NCBI GenBank assembly: GCA_963696875.1 | Contig: CAVOLQ010000007.1 | Coordinates: 372,001-436,000 of the forward strand | Direction of reading: 5' to 3' | Source of the DNA: Albibacterium sp963696875 | GTDB taxonomy: Bacteria > Bacteroidota > Bacteroidia > Sphingobacteriales > Sphingobacteriaceae | DNA: 64,000 bases | Part shown: piece by piece, positions 18,689 to 26,949 of the stretch | How the letters are laid out: the number at the start of each line of letters is the position of its first letter | How positions within the stretch are numbered: position 1 is the first letter of the stretch | Program-made: the position numbers and the translations under genes | The notes under the pieces: model-generated | Told to the model about the DNA's origin: nothing | Seen by the model: the letters and a program-made list of their open reading frames with translations, nothing else | Databases searched by the model: none

Positions 18689-18823
18689 AAATAGAGCACG
18701 GGCTCGCAACTGTGGATAAAGACAGCTCATTGAGATCAATGGAATGAACATTTTTTGATTGGTTTCTCAAATAAAAAAATAATGAATAGCTTGCCTCTTA
18801 TTTGAATAACTAATAGATTAAAT

Positions 18824-19270
18824 ATGAAACAAGAAGACATACTCCAGCAGTTACCATACACAGCGCCTTTCCTATTTGTAGATGAGATTAGCCATATCGA
18901 CGAAAATGGTGTCGTTGGCTCTTATACTTTTAATAGGGATCTGGATTTTTATAAAGGACATTTTAAAGGTTATCCAGTTACCCCTGGTGTTATTTTAACC
19001 GAAACTATGGCTCAGATTGGTTTGGTTTGTCTGGGAATTTATTTGTCGTCAACAGCAGGTTCGAAGGTGCCTGCTCACGTCATGTTAACCTCTACTGCGA
19101 TAGACTTTTTGAAGCCAGTTTTTCCTGGAGAGAAAGTCACTGTAAGTTGTGAGAAAGTTTATTTTAGATTTAAAAAACTAAACTGTAAAGTTGAAATGCG
19201 GAACGAAAAAGACGAAGTGGTTTGCAAGGGAATCATTGCAGGAATGATCACTGAAAAAATGTATGGCTAA
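18824..19270 (+). CDS. 3-hydroxyacyl-ACP dehydratase (FabZ-like hotdog), polyketide cluster
   Basis: 148 residues, one hotdog domain. The catalytic histidine H46 is in YKGHFKGYPV, and the acidic residue E60 lies in the central helix PGVILTETMAQIG, as in FabZ. It removes water from 3-hydroxyacyl-ACP to give the trans-2-enoyl intermediate. The gene overlaps the next one, the ketosynthase, by 8 bp. It is shorter than bifunctional LpxC/FabZ proteins common in Bacteroidota and lacks their N-terminal part, so it is a separate copy rather than the lipid A enzyme. Assignment to the cluster rests on the overlap and on matching function. Confidence 0.87.
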   Translation: MKQEDILQQLPYTAPFLFVDEISHIDENGVVGSYTFNRDLDFYKGHFKGYPVTPGVILTETMAQIGLVCLGIYLSSTAGSKVPAHVMLTSTAIDFLKPVFPGEKVTVSCEKVYFRFKKLNCKVEMRNEKDEVVCKGIIAGMITEKMYG

Positions 19271-20534
19271 TCGAGTTGTTATTACCGGAATGGGAGTTGT
19301 GGCTCCAAATGGCGTTGGCTTGCATTCGTTTAGTGATGCTATCAAAAAAGGAATTTCCGGTATTAAACACATCTCAAAATTAGAAGAATTACAATTCTCT
19401 TGCCAGATAGCAGGATGCCCCGAAATAAGCGAAGAACTTTCTTTAAGTTATTTTAGTCCTCTAGAATTGAGGAATTTTAACAGTAATGGTATTTTATATG
19501 GTGTGATAGCGGGTGTGGATGCTTGGAAGGATGCTGGATTGCTTTTTAATTTAGAAGAGCCCGATTGGGAGAGTGGAACTATTTTTGGGGCAGGAACTTC
19601 TGGAGTTGATAAATTAAGGGAATCCATTTATAAATTGGATGAATTACAAATTCGCAAATTAGGAAGTACAGCAGTCGCCCAAACCATGACGAGCGGAATA
19701 AGTGCATATTTAGGTGGAAAGTTGGGCTTGGGAAATCAAGTAACGACAAATTCTTCAGCATGTTCTACAGGTACCGAAGCGATTATTATGGGTTATGAAC
19801 TGATTAAATCTGGCCGGTCTGAGAGAATGTTGGTGGGTAGTACTAGCGACAGTGGCCCATATATATGGGGTGGCTTTGATGCCATGAAAGTTTGTACTTA
19901 TAAACACAATAATTCTCCAGAAACGGGGTCAAGGCCAATGAGTGAATCGGCTAGTGGTTTTGTTCCTGGCAGCGGTGCTGGGGCTCTTCTACTGGAATCC
20001 CTAGATAGTGCGTTGGAGAGAGGAGTGAGGATTTATGCAGAAATAGGAGGTGGACACATAAATTCTGGCGGTCAGCGAGGTACTGGATCGATGACCGCTC
20101 CTAATAGTGATGCTGTACAGCGATGTATTCGAGGCGCCATTAAGAATGCCGGTATTTCTCCTGGGGAAATTGATACAATTAATGGACATTTAACAGCTAC
20201 CACGAAAGACTCACTTGAAATAGAAAACTGGACCAAAGCGATGGGAAGGGATGGTGCGGATTTTCCGTACATAAATTCATTAAAGTCATTAACAGGACAC
20301 TGTTTAAGCGCAGCAGGCAGTATAGAATGTGTGGCATCAGTATTGCAAATACACCAAGGCTTTATTTTTCCCAATAAGAACTGCGAAGATATTCATTCTG
20401 AGATCTCTCAGCTTGTTTGTCAAACCAAAATCCCACAAGCATTAATGAAGAAAAGAATAACTGTCTTGGCGAAAGCAAGCTTCGGTTTCGGAGATGTAAA
20501 TGCTTGTGTCATTTTAAAAAAATATCAAAAGTAA
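19263..20534 (+). CDS. Beta-ketoacyl-ACP synthase (FabF-like KAS), polyketide cluster
   Basis: 423 residues, normal for FabF. The triad is C167 in SSACSTG, H309 in INGHLTATTKD and H346 in SLTGHCLSAAG. Spacings of 142 and 179 agree with FabF (163/303/340 in E. coli). It condenses malonyl-ACP with acyl-ACP. Between the cysteine and the first histidine the sequence departs from housekeeping FabF, for example HINSGGQRGTGSM, so it may have its own chain-length or carrier preference. It overlaps the dehydratase and leaves one base before the carrier protein gene. This supports a discrete elongation module for the polyketide starter. Confidence 0.9.
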   Translation: MANRVVITGMGVVAPNGVGLHSFSDAIKKGISGIKHISKLEELQFSCQIAGCPEISEELSLSYFSPLELRNFNSNGILYGVIAGVDAWKDAGLLFNLEEPDWESGTIFGAGTSGVDKLRESIYKLDELQIRKLGSTAVAQTMTSGISAYLGGKLGLGNQVTTNSSACSTGTEAIIMGYELIKSGRSERMLVGSTSDSGPYIWGGFDAMKVCTYKHNNSPETGSRPMSESASGFVPGSGAGALLLESLDSALERGVRIYAEIGGGHINSGGQRGTGSMTAPNSDAVQRCIRGAIKNAGISPGEIDTINGHLTATTKDSLEIENWTKAMGRDGADFPYINSLKSLTGHCLSAAGSIECVASVLQIHQGFIFPNKNCEDIHSEISQLVCQTKIPQALMKKRITVLAKASFGFGDVNACVILKKYQK

Positions 20535-20535
20535 T

Positions 20536-20790
20536 ATGAAAAGGGAAGAATTAATACTAAAATTAAAGCCTATAGTTTCCATTTATGCACAAAATCCACA
20601 AGCATTGGAAAGTCTTAATGAGAAAACAGATTTTATATCAGATCTTAAGATCAATTCTGCAAACTTGGTGGATATTATTTTGGATGTAGAAGAATCATTT
20701 GATATCATTATAGATAATGATTCTATGGAGCGTATGCTGAACGTTGAGGCTGCAATTGACGTTATTCAAATAAAGTTAAAAGAGAAGTGA
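20536..20790 (+). CDS. Acyl carrier protein (polyketide cluster)
   Basis: 84 residues with the four-helix acyl carrier pattern. The likely phosphopantetheine site is S41 in the context I-N-S-A-N-L-V-D-I. Most carrier proteins have D-S-L/M here; asparagine before and alanine after the serine are unusual and point to a specialised carrier recognised by the linked transferase. The helix after it, IILDVEESFDI, is the acidic recognition helix that fatty acid enzymes bind. It starts one base after the ketosynthase, and its stop overlaps the GTG start of the phosphopantetheinyl transferase. Confidence 0.85.
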   Translation: MKREELILKLKPIVSIYAQNPQALESLNEKTDFISDLKINSANLVDIILDVEESFDIIIDNDSMERMLNVEAAIDVIQIKLKEK

Positions 20791-21374
20791 TCGGAAATGA
20801 CATCGTTGATTTTCGAAAAGCCTTTTTAGAAAGTAATTGGCTTAGAAGAGGGTACCTCGATAAGCTATTTTGCTTGAACGAGCAACGGATGATTTTTGCC
20901 TCTCCGGATCCAAATCAGATGGTCTGGCTTTTATGGAGCATGAAGGAAGCGAGCTATAAAATCTATTTTCGTGAAAAGTTGGTAAGGATCTATCAGCCAA
21001 AAAATATTATTTGTCGCAACTTAATCAACGGCGAAAATAGTGCGAGTGGGTATATCTGTTATAATGATCGAAATTATTATAGCAGAAGCATTATAAATAA
21101 AGACTTTATTCATACTTCAGCAGCCATTCACCCCGCAGTTTTAAATAGTCTCCGTATTTTTATTGAAAGTAAGAAGGTTGGTCACAATGGCCTAATTAAT
21201 AATTACCGCGAGATAATAAATGAGTATTACCCTTCGGGTTATACGGTATCTAAAGATCGGTATAACGTTCCTGTTCTTTTGAATGAGCACACAGGTGAGA
21301 AGGCTCCTATATCCATCAGCCATCATGGTCGCTTTATTAGTGCGGTTTTCTTTTCAAACAATAAAGCTGTTTAA
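20787..21374 (+). CDS. 4'-phosphopantetheinyl transferase superfamily protein
   Basis: 195 residues beginning at GTG, with the start overlapping the stop of the carrier protein gene. The signature is present: G-N-D-I-V-D at 3-8 for magnesium and CoA binding, and W-S-M-K-E-A-S-Y-K at 50-58. It transfers phosphopantetheine from CoA to a carrier protein serine; the neighbouring carrier with its unusual N-S-A site is the obvious partner. A gene of this kind in the same operon makes the cluster self-contained for carrier activation. It is the last gene of the run; a 171-bp non-coding stretch follows, with a weak 7-bp hairpin at 21455-21476 that might end transcription. Confidence 0.87.
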   Translation: MIGNDIVDFRKAFLESNWLRRGYLDKLFCLNEQRMIFASPDPNQMVWLLWSMKEASYKIYFREKLVRIYQPKNIICRNLINGENSASGYICYNDRNYYSRSIINKDFIHTSAAIHPAVLNSLRIFIESKKVGHNGLINNYREIINEYYPSGYTVSKDRYNVPVLLNEHTGEKAPISISHHGRFISAVFFSNNKAV

Positions 21375-21545
21375 TTGTAATCGAAGGTAACCTGTAGGGT
21401 TAATTGAGCATCAAGTGTACCAAATTAATCCTTTTTACGACGAGAATGTCGCAGATTAGTCGAAGGAAAGACTAATTAAGGCCAAGTCAGATATAATAAA
21501 TTGTTACAGAAATTAGTATCATCCGATTAAGTATGAAATAGGATA

Positions 21546-21986
21546 ATGAAGTGGATCATTGCTACAAATTCAAATAATTGGGCTGCATTGGTAGCCCGAT
21601 TGTCCTTAGGAATCGCCATTTTTCCTCACGGTGCCCAAAAGGTCTTAGGCTGGTTCGGTGGGAACGGGCTTTCTATGACTATTAACTTTTTAACTGATAC
21701 TATGGGGCTTCCTTTTCCAATAGCTGTATTAGTTATTCTTATTGAATTTGTTGGGTCTATATTTTTAATTTTAGGATTTCTCACTAGAATAACGGCATTT
21801 TGTTTTATCTGTCATTTTTTAGGTGTTGTTTTGATTTCACATTTTCAAGAGCACTTTTTCATGAACTGGGGTGGTTCGCAAGCTAGTGAAGGACTTGAAT
21901 ATTTTATACTATTATTTGGCTTAGCTATCAGTATATTAATTGCGGGTGGAGGTAAGTTAAGTATAGATGTTAGGTTGGTTAGATAA
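21546..21986 (+). CDS. DoxX family membrane protein
   Basis: 146 residues with four membrane spans. The start LARLSLGIAIFPHGAQKVLGWFGG is characteristic of DoxX/DoxD-like proteins: an arginine in the first helix and a conserved H-G-xQK-x-x-G-x-F-G-G loop. The family is found with thiosulfate-quinone oxidoreduction in archaea and in oxidative stress complexes in mycobacteria. The role in Bacteroidota is not established. It stands alone between the polyketide operon and a lipoprotein gene on the same strand, with 186 bp to the latter, so it probably has its own promoter and is not part of the pathway. Confidence 0.87.
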   Translation: MKWIIATNSNNWAALVARLSLGIAIFPHGAQKVLGWFGGNGLSMTINFLTDTMGLPFPIAVLVILIEFVGSIFLILGFLTRITAFCFICHFLGVVLISHFQEHFFMNWGGSQASEGLEYFILLFGLAISILIAGGGKLSIDVRLVR

Positions 21987-22172
21987 TATTTTATTTTTTG
22001 ATTTTATTCTTGTTTTTTCTACAGTTTTATTTTTGTTTTTCTACAAGAAAAATCCTTTTTTATGAAAACTGAACCCTTCTTAAGGTGTTAATAGACATAC
22101 AATTATTTCAATCTAATTATGTTATGAATTGTCAAAACCAAATAGAGCATCTCGCTCGTAAAATCAAATATC

Positions 22173-22817
22173 ATGAAAAAGTTATTGTTTGTTATCGCAA
22201 TGGGATTGTTTAGCCTTCCTTTGCTATTTTTAAGTGGTTGTAATACCACTCAGTTAATTTCCTCTTGGAAAGCACCCAATGCATCTTTGCGTTCATATAA
22301 TAAAATTCTAGTTATTGGCTTAATGGACGCCAAAGAACGAGGACTCCGAGAAGAGATTGAAAATAAACTAGTCGCTAGTTTTGCAACAGAAGGGATATCG
22401 GCAGGATCTTCTTTTTCAGAATATGGCCCTAAGGCTTTTGAAGGGATGACAGAGCAAGAAGCTTTAGAAAAGATCAATGCTAATGGATATGATGGAGCTT
22501 TTATCGTAGTATTACTAGATAAATCTAAGGAAAAGACATATAACCCTGGCTATATGTATTATACTCCGTATTATGGATATTACGGTAGGTTTTGGCCATA
22601 TTATAATACTCTTTATGGACGAATTTGGGAACCGGGATACTATACCACTTCGACTAATTATATAATCGAAGCTAATTTCTATGATTTGAAAAAGGACGAG
22701 CTTGAATATTCTGCTCAAACCAAATCATTTAACCCCAGTAGTTCTCGGAGTTTGGCAGCTGAATTGAGCGAAAAGCTTTTGCAGGATATGATAAATGGAA
22801 ATGTAATTCAAAGATAA
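22173..22817 (+). CDS. Lipoprotein of unknown function
   Basis: 214 residues. A lipobox, LFLSGC, ends near residue 23, so it is lipid-anchored after signal peptidase II cleavage. The mature part starts NTTQLISSWKAPN, similar to small DUF4136-like outer membrane lipoproteins with a W-K strand; a tyrosine-rich insertion (about 128-150: YYTPYYGYYGRFWPYY) separates two halves. The end of the protein (ELSEKLLQDMINGNVIQ) is a helix. No catalytic motif. The family assignment is a guess. It ends at a strong bidirectional hairpin that also serves the convergent lipoprotein gene. Confidence 0.78.
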   Translation: MKKLLFVIAMGLFSLPLLFLSGCNTTQLISSWKAPNASLRSYNKILVIGLMDAKERGLREEIENKLVASFATEGISAGSSFSEYGPKAFEGMTEQEALEKINANGYDGAFIVVLLDKSKEKTYNPGYMYYTPYYGYYGRFWPYYNTLYGRIWEPGYYTTSTNYIIEANFYDLKKDELEYSAQTKSFNPSSSRSLAAELSEKLLQDMINGNVIQR

Positions 22818-22831
22818 AAGTGTTTCGTTCA

Positions 22832-22881
22832 GGATTAATAAAGTGATGCCACATTTAACAACAGCATCACTTTGTTAATCC
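22832..22881. terminator. Bidirectional hairpin between convergent lipoprotein genes
   Basis: Arms 22832-22849 and 22864-22881 pair over 18 bp with a single mismatch (T/G) around a 14-nt loop. The hairpin sits exactly between a plus-strand and a minus-strand stop codon. Confidence 0.75.
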
Positions 22882-22882
22882 T

Positions 22883-23260
22883 TTATTGTTCTTTTACATA
22901 AATGGTCAGTCCATCTACTATTTCTTTTTTGCAATTTAAGAGCTTGAAATTTAATTTACTACCGGGTGTTGATATTTCAATTTCTCCAATATCCTTATAT
23001 TGCCAAGTTCCACTAGATTGTTCTGCTCCCCCGGTCAGACTTATGTTTCCATTCTCGCCTTCTTCCATGTTGGCTGCATGAAACTCTAAATTATTCAATA
23101 CTTTATCCTGATTTTCTGGCATCCATACCCCTACAACACATTCTGTTGTTTGTTTTTTTGTTTCGACAACTCTAGCATTTTCGGCATGACATCCAGGTAA
23201 AAATGGGACTGATAATAAGAGCACCATTTGAAGTTTAACTGTCTTTTTCATTTTTTTCAT
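22883..23260 (-). CDS. Small lipoprotein of unknown function
   Basis: I place the start at the ATG of MKKMKKTVKLQMVL, giving 125 residues. The longer upstream reading adds 43 residues of non-signal sequence before a perfectly good lipoprotein signal (LLLSVPFLPGC), so it is unlikely. The mature part has alternating polar and hydrophobic strands with V-G-V-W-M-P and G-T-W-Q-Y, similar to small lipocalin-like proteins that measure out W-containing strands. No catalytic motif is recognised. Convergent with the upstream lipoprotein, divergent from the LEA-like one. Confidence 0.7.
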   Translation of the reverse strand: MKKMKKTVKLQMVLLLSVPFLPGCHAENARVVETKKQTTECVVGVWMPENQDKVLNNLEFHAANMEEGENGNISLTGGAEQSSGTWQYKDIGEIEISTPGSKLNFKLLNCKKEIVDGLTIYVKEQ

Positions 23261-23395
23261 TTTATTAAATGGTATGTTACGTGAAATTTCATTTTGGATT
23301 ATGATATTTGGAACGCGTCTTGTGATATAACTAATAATTATTCTATAGGTTTTAATTAATGTCATAAAAAAGAAACACTTAATAAACATGCTCCA

Positions 23396-24001
23396 ATGAA
23401 GAAATGTCTATTATATATTATGCTCCTTTTTAGTTTATCGGGGTGTACAATCAATAAACAGATAAATGAAATAAAAACATTAGCTAAATGTAAATTTGCA
23501 ATAAACTCCATCGAAAATATTGATATAGCTGGCATAGACGTCCAAAAAATAATTCAAACTAAAGAATTAAATCTAGCAAACATGCCAGTTTTGGCCTTAG
23601 GGTTTTTAACCCGTAATATTCCGCTTAATGCGAATTTTACTCTTGTAATCACTAATCCTACTATAGATAAGGCGGCTATTAACGAGTTTGATTACCAACT
23701 ATTTATTAATCAGCAGCAATTAGTGGAAGGGACTATGGACCAGAAAATTGAAATTCCTGCTGGAGAGAATATTTTGGTCCCTTTAGAATTTTCGTTTAAT
23801 ATTTATGAGTTTTTGGCGAATGACTCTATTAGAATGGGCATCCAAGATTTTATTCGCTCTTCTGGAAATGGAGAGGTAAAAGATGCTCAATTGACCATTA
23901 AAATAAAGCCGAGTATTTTAGTCGGTAATCAGCTCGTAAAATATCCTAGCTTCATAACCATTGAGAAAACACTTAATAACAAGTTTCTTTTAAACTTATA
24001 A
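23396..24001 (+). CDS. LEA type 2-like lipoprotein
   Basis: 201 residues with a lipobox LFSLSGC near residue 17. The mature domain has the layout of the WHy/LEA14 immunoglobulin-like fold: a first half ending at LNANFTLVITNPT, where the asparagine-proline turn is typical, then FDYQLFINQQQLVEG and IPAGENILVPLEFSF. Such domains occur in bacterial stress and envelope proteins; a direct function is unknown. It is followed at 128 bp by cyclopropane fatty acid synthase on the same strand, so a shared envelope-stress theme is possible but unproven. Confidence 0.75.
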   Translation: MKKCLLYIMLLFSLSGCTINKQINEIKTLAKCKFAINSIENIDIAGIDVQKIIQTKELNLANMPVLALGFLTRNIPLNANFTLVITNPTIDKAAINEFDYQLFINQQQLVEGTMDQKIEIPAGENILVPLEFSFNIYEFLANDSIRMGIQDFIRSSGNGEVKDAQLTIKIKPSILVGNQLVKYPSFITIEKTLNNKFLLNL

Positions 24002-24128
24002 TAAGTCTGTTAAAGCATATTTCCTTTTTTTACTGCCGTTCAAAAGCGGAAAAATTCAAAACAAATAGATTTGAACAGCGTTCTTATCATGATGTGAAAG
24101 TTTTAGTGATTAAACATGATCGAATGAT

Positions 24129-25253
24129 ATGAAGGAAACTGATTTTTGTAAGGATTTCGTAAAAAATGCTTTTAGGAAGGGAGATATTATTGTTAATGGA
24201 TCTAGGCCTTGGGACATAGAAGTTCGGGATGATACCTTTTATAATATAGTTTTCAACAGGGGATCAGTTGGGCTTGGCGAATCATATATGAATGGTTTCT
24301 GGGACTGTCAAAACTTAGACGAGTTTATGTTTAGAGTGATCAATAGTAATCTTGCAAATTCTATATCCTTAAATTTTCGGACTTTAATGTATCTATTGAA
24401 ATCTAAATTGTTTAATTTACAAACTGTTAAGAAGTCCAAAGAAGTGGCTATTAAACACTACGATATTGGAAATGAGCTTTATGAAGCCATGCTGGATAAA
24501 AGGATGATTTACTCCTGTGCCTACTGGGAGAAAGCCACGTCTCTTGATGAAGCTCAAGAGGAAAAGCTTGACCTTATTTGTAGGAAATTAGAGTTAAAGC
24601 CTGGCCAAAAAGTACTTGATATTGGTTGTGGATGGGGCGGCTTCGCGAAATTTGCGTCTGAAAAATATCAAGTTGAGGTCGTTGGGATCACCATCTCTGA
24701 AGAACAGGCTAAATTAGCGAAGAAAATTTGTGAGGACTTACCGGTTACCATCTTAGTACAAGATTATCGTAATTTAACAGAACGTTTTGACAGGGTAGTT
24801 TCTATTGGAATGTTTGAGCATGTGGGGTATAAGAACTACAGAACCTATATGACGACAGTTCATCGGGTACTCGAAAAAGATGGCCTTTTTCTGTTACACT
24901 GCATCGGCAGCAACCAAACGGTAACTGCTACCGATCCATGGATAAATAAGTATATTTTCCCTAATGGTATGATACCTTCAGTGACACAAATTGGAAAATC
25001 AATTGAAAATAAGTTTATTTTGGAAGATTGGCAGAACATTGGTCCTTTTTATGATCGAACATTGATAGAGTGGTTAAACCGTTTTAAAAGCACTTGGCCC
25101 AAGCTGAGAAGCAAATACGATGAACGCTTTTATAAAATGTGGGTCTACTATTTATCTAGTTGTGCTGCTTCATTCAGAGCCAAAAGAAATGATCTCTGGC
25201 AAATCGTCTTCTCTAGGGTTGAAGATACTATATTTTATAAATCGATAAGATAG
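24129..25253 (+). CDS. cfa: Cyclopropane-fatty-acyl-phospholipid synthase
   Basis: 374 residues, the family's normal length. The SAM-binding motif VLDIGCGWGG is at about 162-171; KHYDIGNELYEAMLD, YSCAYW and the later SIGMFEHVGYKNY and FLLHCIGS belong to the lipid-methylating family. It adds a methylene from SAM across the double bond of unsaturated acyl chains in membrane phospholipids, usually under stress or in stationary phase. It is 27 bp ahead of the Ku gene, which suggests co-transcription of two stress functions. The ATG is close behind a gap without a clear promoter. Confidence 0.92.
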   Translation: MKETDFCKDFVKNAFRKGDIIVNGSRPWDIEVRDDTFYNIVFNRGSVGLGESYMNGFWDCQNLDEFMFRVINSNLANSISLNFRTLMYLLKSKLFNLQTVKKSKEVAIKHYDIGNELYEAMLDKRMIYSCAYWEKATSLDEAQEEKLDLICRKLELKPGQKVLDIGCGWGGFAKFASEKYQVEVVGITISEEQAKLAKKICEDLPVTILVQDYRNLTERFDRVVSIGMFEHVGYKNYRTYMTTVHRVLEKDGLFLLHCIGSNQTVTATDPWINKYIFPNGMIPSVTQIGKSIENKFILEDWQNIGPFYDRTLIEWLNRFKSTWPKLRSKYDERFYKMWVYYLSSCAASFRAKRNDLWQIVFSRVEDTIFYKSIR

Positions 25254-25280
25254 TTAGGTGAACCATAAAATTCTAATAAT

Positions 25281-26087
25281 ATGCCAAGACCAATTTGGAC
25301 CGGAACAATTGCTTTCGGCTTAGTAAATATTCCTGTTAAACTGTATAGTGCTATAGAAGAAACTAGTTTGGAATTGGATATGCTTGATAAAAAAGACCAT
25401 AGTAATATAAAGTATAAAAGGGTCAATGAAGAAACGGGTAAAGAAGTTGAATATGCTAACATTGTTAAGGGTTATAAATTCGAAGGTCGTTATATCGTTT
25501 TGGAGAAGAAAGATTTTGAAGCAGCAGCGGCTGAAAAGACCAAACGAATTGACATCGTTTCTTTCGTTAAAGAGAGTGAAATAGATCCTATTTATTACGA
25601 CACTACCTATTTTCTTGGAGCAGATAAAAAAGACCAGAAAACATACGCTTTATTAAGGGAAGCTTTAAAGAAATCTGGAATGGTAGGTTTAGGAACTTAT
25701 GTACTTAGAAATAAGGAGCATCTTGGTGTCATCAAGGTTTATAAGAAGGCTCTTGTATTAACAAAATTACATTATGAAAATGAAATACGAAATATAGACG
25801 ATTATGACATCCCTGCAGAGGCCGTAAAAACCTCTGCGCCTGAAATAGAAATGGCTATTTCGTTGATAAAACAACTAGCTTCTCCTTTTGATATTAGTAA
25901 CTACAAAGATGAGTATACTGTACAGTTAATGGAATTTATTAAAGAGAAAGCTAAAGGAAAGGTAGCTAAAACGAAAACAAAGGCTACTCCTTTGCCTAAG
26001 GAAGTAAATACACTGATGGATCAACTTAAAGCTAGCTTAAAAACAAGTACGATCGCTTCGAGGAGAAAAGTAAGAAAAGTTGAATAA
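25281..26087 (+). CDS. ku: Ku protein (non-homologous end joining)
   Basis: 268 residues, as expected for the homodimeric bacterial Ku. The N-terminus RPIWTGTIAFGLVNIPVKLY is diagnostic, followed by KRVNEETGKEVEY and YFLGADKKDQKTYALL, with a lysine-rich C-terminal tail (AKGKVAKTKTKA) that usually helps DNA binding and ligase recruitment. Ku binds double-strand ends and recruits the multifunctional ligase LigD. No ligD lies in this window, so the partner must be elsewhere on the chromosome. It follows cfa by 27 bp. The TAA stop at 26087 leaves 98 bp before the next gene. Confidence 0.94.
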   Translation: MPRPIWTGTIAFGLVNIPVKLYSAIEETSLELDMLDKKDHSNIKYKRVNEETGKEVEYANIVKGYKFEGRYIVLEKKDFEAAAAEKTKRIDIVSFVKESEIDPIYYDTTYFLGADKKDQKTYALLREALKKSGMVGLGTYVLRNKEHLGVIKVYKKALVLTKLHYENEIRNIDDYDIPAEAVKTSAPEIEMAISLIKQLASPFDISNYKDEYTVQLMEFIKEKAKGKVAKTKTKATPLPKEVNTLMDQLKASLKTSTIASRRKVRKVE

Positions 26088-26185
26088 GCATAATTTAGGC
26101 TTTTTGAATCTGGAAATTAATTTCCTTATCTTAGAGTACTGCTCATAATTAACGCTATCAATTAACTATTTATAAAATGTAGAAT

Positions 26186-26896
26186 ATGAAAACATATTTT
26201 CAATTATTTATTTTCTTTTTTTTCATTAGCCTCCAGATTTTCGCTCAAGATGAAAATGCTATCGTTGGAGCTTGGCATTCTGAAGACAACGGAACAGAGG
26301 ATGTTCTTCTTTTTCAGGACGGTTATGTAACTCATACGGTTTATAATGCCGATGAGTTTTTATTTAGCCATGGCGGGGTTTATAACATCAAAGGAAGCCA
26401 AATCCATGTCACAGTTGAATACAACTCACAAAATAAGGATGAAGTGGGAATACAACTAGTGCTAAATTACAAACTGGAAGGCAGTCAACTCGTTCTAATT
26501 GTAGATAATGAGAGAATGGTATGGAGTCGATTAGATAACAGTGTGGCTCCCTTAGCAGGCGTATGGCAAATTACAGATCGCATACAGGAGGGTGAATTAG
26601 TTCCTATTCAGAGAAGTGGCACAAGAAAGACACTGAAAATTCTTACTGGAAGCCGATTCCAGTGGTTTGCAATAGATCCTGCAACTAAGCTCTTTGCTGG
26701 TACAGGGGGAGGAACTTATACTTTCACCAACGGGAAGTATACAGAAAGTATTGAGTTTTTTTCAAGGGACAATACGCGCATTGGCGCTAAATTAGCTTTT
26801 GATGGGAAGGTTGAGCAGGGGAAGTGGCATCACAGTGGCCTTAGTTCTAAGGGAGACAAAATTTATGAAGTTTGGGGTAAAACTCCATCCCTATAA
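26186..26896 (+). CDS. Secreted protein with two lipocalin-like repeats
   Basis: 236 residues with a signal peptide (to about residue 21, IFAQD). The mature protein contains two weakly similar halves, each starting with a G-A-W or G-V-W strand (IVGAWHSEDNG at about 26 and LAGVWQITDR at about 122) and closing with G-K-W or the final VWGK. This resembles small exported lipocalin-like proteins common in Bacteroidota. No active site can be named; a ligand or a stress-protective role is possible. It is convergent with the DUF2911 gene and shares a strong terminator hairpin with it. Confidence 0.72.
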   Translation: MKTYFQLFIFFFFISLQIFAQDENAIVGAWHSEDNGTEDVLLFQDGYVTHTVYNADEFLFSHGGVYNIKGSQIHVTVEYNSQNKDEVGIQLVLNYKLEGSQLVLIVDNERMVWSRLDNSVAPLAGVWQITDRIQEGELVPIQRSGTRKTLKILTGSRFQWFAIDPATKLFAGTGGGTYTFTNGKYTESIEFFSRDNTRIGAKLAFDGKVEQGKWHHSGLSSKGDKIYEVWGKTPSL

Positions 26897-26941
26897 TATT
26901 TTGGTCTAAGAGATAGAATTTATCCCTTAGACCAAAATATT
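26895..26941. terminator. Bidirectional terminator, 16-bp perfect stem
   Basis: Arms 26895-26910 and 26926-26941 are exact inverted repeats around a 15-nt loop. The A/T runs at the outer ends give U-rich tails in both directions. It lies between two convergent genes. Confidence 0.85.
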
Positions 26942-26949
26942 GTAATTAA

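Noticed and set aside
14990..21374. Assignment of the operon to flexirubin or aryl polyene pigment synthesis
   Set aside because: Those clusters use several ketosynthases, ammonia-lyase or acyltransferase genes and no type III synthase; none of these is here.
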